Assembly (NCBI GenBank): GCA_000697475.1
Contig: JNEU01000838.1
Location: forward strand, 62,001-126,000
From: Lichtheimia corymbifera B2541
Lineage: Eukaryota; Mucoromycota; Mucoromycetes; Mucorales; Lichtheimiaceae
DNA: 64,000 bases
Reading direction: 5' to 3'
The translations under genes and the position numbers were made by a program. A model generated the notes under the pieces. It was not told the origin of the DNA. It ran no database searches and saw nothing but the letters and a program-made list of their open reading frames with translations. Positions 60,181 through 64,000 of this stretch are shown in pieces. Numbering within the stretch: position 1 is the stretch's first letter; each line of letters begins with the position of its first letter.

Positions 60181-62258
60181 CTATATGGTGTGTAGGCGGA
60201 TGCGACGTCCAAGAGAAGTCATTCTTTTTACAAACGCATTCGTGTTCTTATTGGATGTGGTGGTGGGTTCCTGTTCTTGTTGTTGTCCAGGTAACTTTTC
60301 ATGCTCTTGGTGATGAAGAGGTTGTTGTTTATTGTTGCGACGACGTTGTGAGAGACCTCGACCTAATTTCTTCAAGGCGGACTTGGATCGAGACAAGGTA
60401 GGTTGAGGCTGCGGTTGTTGCTCCAGTAAAGGTTCCTGGATAGTTAACTGAGGTAGACTCTTTTGGGCTGCTTCCATTTTGGCTGGAAGACGACGTCGAG
60501 AAGCAACAGCATCACGATGACCCATCGAACGTGCACGACGTATTTCTTGTGCTTCCACTACCACAGGTCGTAACATGGTAAAACTACGTCGTTTGGCAAG
60601 CAAGTGATCATCATCATCATCATTGTGCTGCTGCTGTGTCGTCGTCGTTGTCATGGAAACCTCTTCTTGTTGTTGTGGTGGTTTACGAAAAGACGTCTTG
60701 CGAGCCACCATCACTTTGGCAGTCGATGTAGAACAAGATGAAGTGCTTGAAGAGAGCGAGCATAAAGAATGTTGTGATTTGTTGAAAAGATGATCTTTTG
60801 CTGGTGGTTCAGGTGGTTCAGATGATTCGACATATTGGAGAGAAGGTGAAGATTTTGAAGCCTTTTTCTTATTGCCTCTAACAAGGGAAGCGAGTCTGCG
60901 CATGGATTTGCTGCGTGGTAGGTTTCTTGTCTCCTTTTTATCATTGTTGGATCCATTAATAGCAGCACCCCATAATCCCGCTAAAAAGTCGGAGCGCTTA
61001 GTAGTGGTGCCTGTATTAATTGGATTCTGTAATAAAGATGCTGTTGTTGGTTGTGATGCACGACGCTGTTGTTGTTGTTGTTGTTGTTGTTGATATTGCT
61101 TTCTATATGCCAATGAAGAGGATCGTGTGGGTGGATTGGATACTGCTGCTGCCATATCTTCTGCTGCTGTTGACGATGATGATGGAAGAGGAGGTAGTGT
61201 ATCATCTGAGACAAATGAATTGGACCATGACTGAGACAAACGACTTTTCCTTTTTGGTTTCTGGGATAATGAACTATGCGGAGGGGAGGGATCGTCGTCG
61301 AGTGTGAATGTTTCAAATGTCGGAATCAGACCCATAAGCGAATCATTGGATAACCGTTTCCGTTGCTGGCATTGTTGATGAGGAAAAGGCAACTCGGGTA
61401 ACTTGGGTGCCGTGTTGAGTTTGATATCCACTGAGAAATTCATATCAAAGAGATTCATCATATCACTCGCCATCGCTTGTACCATGGATCCTGATAATGC
61501 AACTCCAGTATCGCTAGTCCAGCTATGACGATTCCTGCTACGTACACTAGGCGTCAAGCTCTTTCGACGAGGCATCTCTTCTATCGGTGGACTCTTTGGT
61601 AATGGCTTATCAGCCAAAGAGACAGGTGGCGAAGGTGGAAAAGAGGATGATGGTGGTGACTGATGATGATAATGAATCATTTCTGATGACATTGTTGCAT
61701 GGGGTTGTGAAAACATGGTCGATGCCTCAGACATGGTGGATCCACTAGCGTTCCTGATATCCTCTTCATGATCGTCGTCGTCATCATCATCATTGGGTCT
61801 CCACATGTAATGTTCTTCCCATATACGATCGGCTTCTCGATCATCGTCATCATCGTCAAGCGGTTGGAATGCTTCGATGGTCTGCGCATATTGAGCAAAG
61901 ATCTCTTCAAGACCTTCCTGAGTCATATCAGTAAGGGATCTAGTAAATAGAATTAAGCACTTTGATGCATCCAGGGGTTGTACAATGGTAGTAGTACTAC
62001 TTACTCTGGAGTGAAGAATACCCAGCGTGTCATTTGATTCAACCATTCAGCAGGCGTATCACGATAGAGTATTTCAAGCATGTTCTTGACGAGAGCAGTC
62101 TTCCTCAAGGAATCAACATTGGGAGGGGCAAATGTCAGTTGGGCCAGTTTGTAGTTGGAGATTGCAGCCAGCTGAATCGGGTTATGCATGGCAACCATCT
62201 CAGCAAGCGATGCCGATGATGGATGAGGAAAGGAATGGAAGGAAGACTCGCCATGCAT
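60181..62258 (-). CDS. Large disordered protein with a helical N-terminus
   Basis: Exons: 62258-62005 and 61939-60181; 670 aa; family not recognised. Residues about 20-130 look folded: MVAMHNPIQLAAISNYKLAQ, TALVKNMLEILYRDTPAEWL, NQMTRWVFFTPE, then LEEIFAQYAQTIEAFQPL; this helical block may be its only domain. After two Asp-rich stretches the chain is Ser/Pro/Arg-rich with many basic-Ser sites (RRKSLTP, KRKSRLSQS, SKSMRRLASL, RRSFTML, RRARSMGH), i.e. probable kinase targets, a Gln tract and a basic end (GRRIRLHTI). It is similar in style to fungal polarity or signalling scaffolds; unproven. The Met at 62258 is the first with conserved-looking sequence. Confidence 0.72.
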
Positions 62259-63743
62259 GGCGAAGACTTTATAGTGCAAAGGTGGTTTGCCGTTAAAACA
62301 AAGGAGGGGAAATAGAGCTGAATGCAGGAAAGAATAGCAAGCCAGGATACATAACATTGGACTTTGAAATGATGGTAACACCAACAACTTGTTTTTCCAT
62401 TGCTTGCGCTGCATGCACAAATTACAACTTTATTGCCTGTGCCAACTGTAATGTAGTGCTTTACGTATCATTCGATCTTGTGTGTTTTTTCTCCATCATC
62501 ATCACTATCCAACCTCTTGTCTTATATATAGCGTAAAAAAACAAAGCATTCAATAAAATGAAATGTAGTATGTAGCAACTCTCTATTGTATAATCGGCAG
62601 TACTAAAGAAAAGGATGATTCAAGCATGGAGAGTGGTTGACATGGGCTTCTTGCACACAAAGACATAACTGGGTATACGTATCCAAGCAACAATAAGTGG
62701 CAACCAATCATACGCCTTCGCACGGAGTTGATGCCGGGTACACGCATTAATCGTGTATATCCGTCTGGATGTATATTCGACCACGTGCAAAGCATATATT
62801 GAGCTCAATGACAACACAGTGTGGGATGGATATTCATTTTTTATTCATTGTGCAAACTCGGGTAATTATACAATGCATTGGTTGTCAATAAAAAAAAAAA
62901 AGAGCGACACCAGCGGAAATGCTATGTGCGGTGACACAATCCCACACGAGAGATCGACTACAAAGTATATAGTGTAGAGTCAAAAGTATTAAAGGGTAGC
63001 CATAAAGACAAGAGGATCAACCTATAAAGAAAAAGTGAAACAAGACTCCTACATAGCAGATTCCAACATTGGGGGCAATGCAATACGCGCGGCATGACGT
63101 GACTACTGGCATATTAAGCTTAGAGTCAGTCCAGCTAGATTTGGACTTGCCTTGGTTGGTAGCATACATCTCCTTTCCTCTTATTCACCCTCTCTTTCTT
63201 TCTTTCTGTCTCTCTTACACGCTCACCTGCAAAAGCAGCGACATTACGCAAACCATTTGTCAACGTCTTTTTTACTCGGCAACTTTCACTGCTTGTAATC
63301 TCAAAAAAGACTAGCCGGCATTTACAGTGACAGCACACCATTGCCATCGACACTTGCTTTTGCATTTCAACTTTTATTATCTCGACTGCTTCTCAACTTT
63401 CCTTTCCAACGAGAAACGATTACTGTTCAGCGATAGCTTTATCTTTTCAAAGGCATGTCAAAAGAGATGATGGCGCGCGCGTGAATCCTTGTCCCCCACC
63501 ATCTTACCAATACCCTTTACCATTAGGGTCTAAGCACTTGCGACAGCCTACAACTACTTGAACGTCAGTCTCTTTCTCTTTCTTTTTGACGATCGCACTT
63601 TGGGTACGTATCTATATATGGATGCCTAAACATAATTCAACTTGACTCTTGACCGGTTAAACATACCCATAGTAACGGCGCATCTAAGGATCGAGACAGC
63701 GTTATTAAGCCTACTATTTAAAAGACACACTCTATTGAAGACA
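62259..63743. other. Divergent region upstream of the last gene
   Basis: 1.5 kb. CT/T-rich tracts at 63190-63215 and 63567-63590 and an A-run at 62890-62901. An ATG-free open stretch (about 63632-63745, plus strand) precedes the AT|G exon junction and may be the 5' UTR or an upstream exon. Confidence 0.35.
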
Positions 63744-64000
63744 ATGTAAGAATAAGACGAAATGATGTTATCGATCCAATGTATAACTTTACTGTGTAGG
63801 GGCGACGATATTGATGCGAGGGAAAATATATTGAGCAAAAGGCTACTTGAAGCCGGATGCGAATGCTGTGATTCTTCCGCTACACTCCGTGAATTATTGG
63901 CAGACGTTGTCAAGGATATCCATGAAAAGGATGTTGCCATTGCGTTGGGATGTATGGCGCGAGCTTATGCAGACATCCATGGTACCACATCCGGAGAATC
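63744..64000 (+). CDS. CNOT1/Not1-like protein, 5' fragment cut by window end
   Basis: The last exon runs from 63800 off the right edge: GDDIDARENILSKRLLEAGC, then ECCDSSATLRELLADVV and KDIHEKDVAIALGCMARAYADIHGT. This matches the CNOT1 segment around the VARVLGMMART motif (a Cys-containing loop, a helix, then ..V...LG.MAR). Not1 is the scaffold of the Ccr4-Not deadenylase. In human CNOT1 this lies several hundred residues from the N-terminus, yet here little coding sequence precedes it. Joining AT (63744-63745) across an intron (63746-63799, GTAAGA...GTAG) to G at 63800 would create an ATG split by the intron. Alternatively, upstream exons were missed. The match is from memory and needs a search. 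Confidence 0.45.

Overview
The window is nuclear DNA of a filamentous fungus, most likely a mucoralean (Mucoromycota, Lichtheimia/Absidia-like; this placement is inference). The evidence is a set of fungal protein families (DEF1, Cdc43, MED31, kinesin-4, p24, xylulokinase, CYSTM proteins), many spliceosomal introns of about 50-70 nt with GTAAGT/GTATGT donors, glutamine- and serine-rich low-complexity proteins, and dinucleotide microsatellites. About 28 genes can be modelled. Exon joins were checked by hand for reading frame. No rRNA, tRNA, CRISPR array or prokaryotic operon was seen.

Layout. 1-904: 5' part of a DHA1-type MFS exporter (-). 2361-4408: SelO-family AMPylator (+), convergent with a disordered acidic orphan (4531-6478, -). 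7428-10412: a bromodomain/kinase-like fusion (+). 10932-11172: complex I B2-type subunit (-). 11538-13184: WS/DGAT-like acyltransferase with an altered active site (+). 13368-14675: type II membrane protein, glycosyltransferase-like (-). 14942-15234 and 17434-17812: two small CYSTM-type proteins (-). 18925-24147: kinesin-4 (+). 24451-24864: small secreted cysteine-rich protein (-). 26559-28229: coiled-coil acidic orphan (+). 28607-28837: free-standing WWE domain (+). 29134-31879: DEF1 (-).

31.9-41.85 kb is an accessory island. It is bracketed by diverged direct repeats and holds a decayed gene, an intact HET-domain gene, a roughly 2.8 kb palindrome-rich element with terminal inverted repeats, and a second cluster of the same core repeat. 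It is the least explained part of the window.

41871-64000 returns to dense housekeeping genes: p24 alpha cargo receptor (-) and geranylgeranyltransferase-I beta (+) sharing a 135 bp promoter; a cytosolic-type Hsp70 without EEVD (+); a zinc-ribbon protein (-); MED31 (+) tail to tail with xylulokinase (-); a C2H2 factor (+); beta-tubulin with Tyr167/Ala198 (-); an ACS-type MFS permease (+); a disordered orphan (-); and the start of a CNOT1/Not1-like gene cut by the window end (+). Neighbouring genes do not form an obvious pathway, which is normal for a fungal chromosome arm. The visible logic is promoter sharing between divergent pairs and tight convergent ends.
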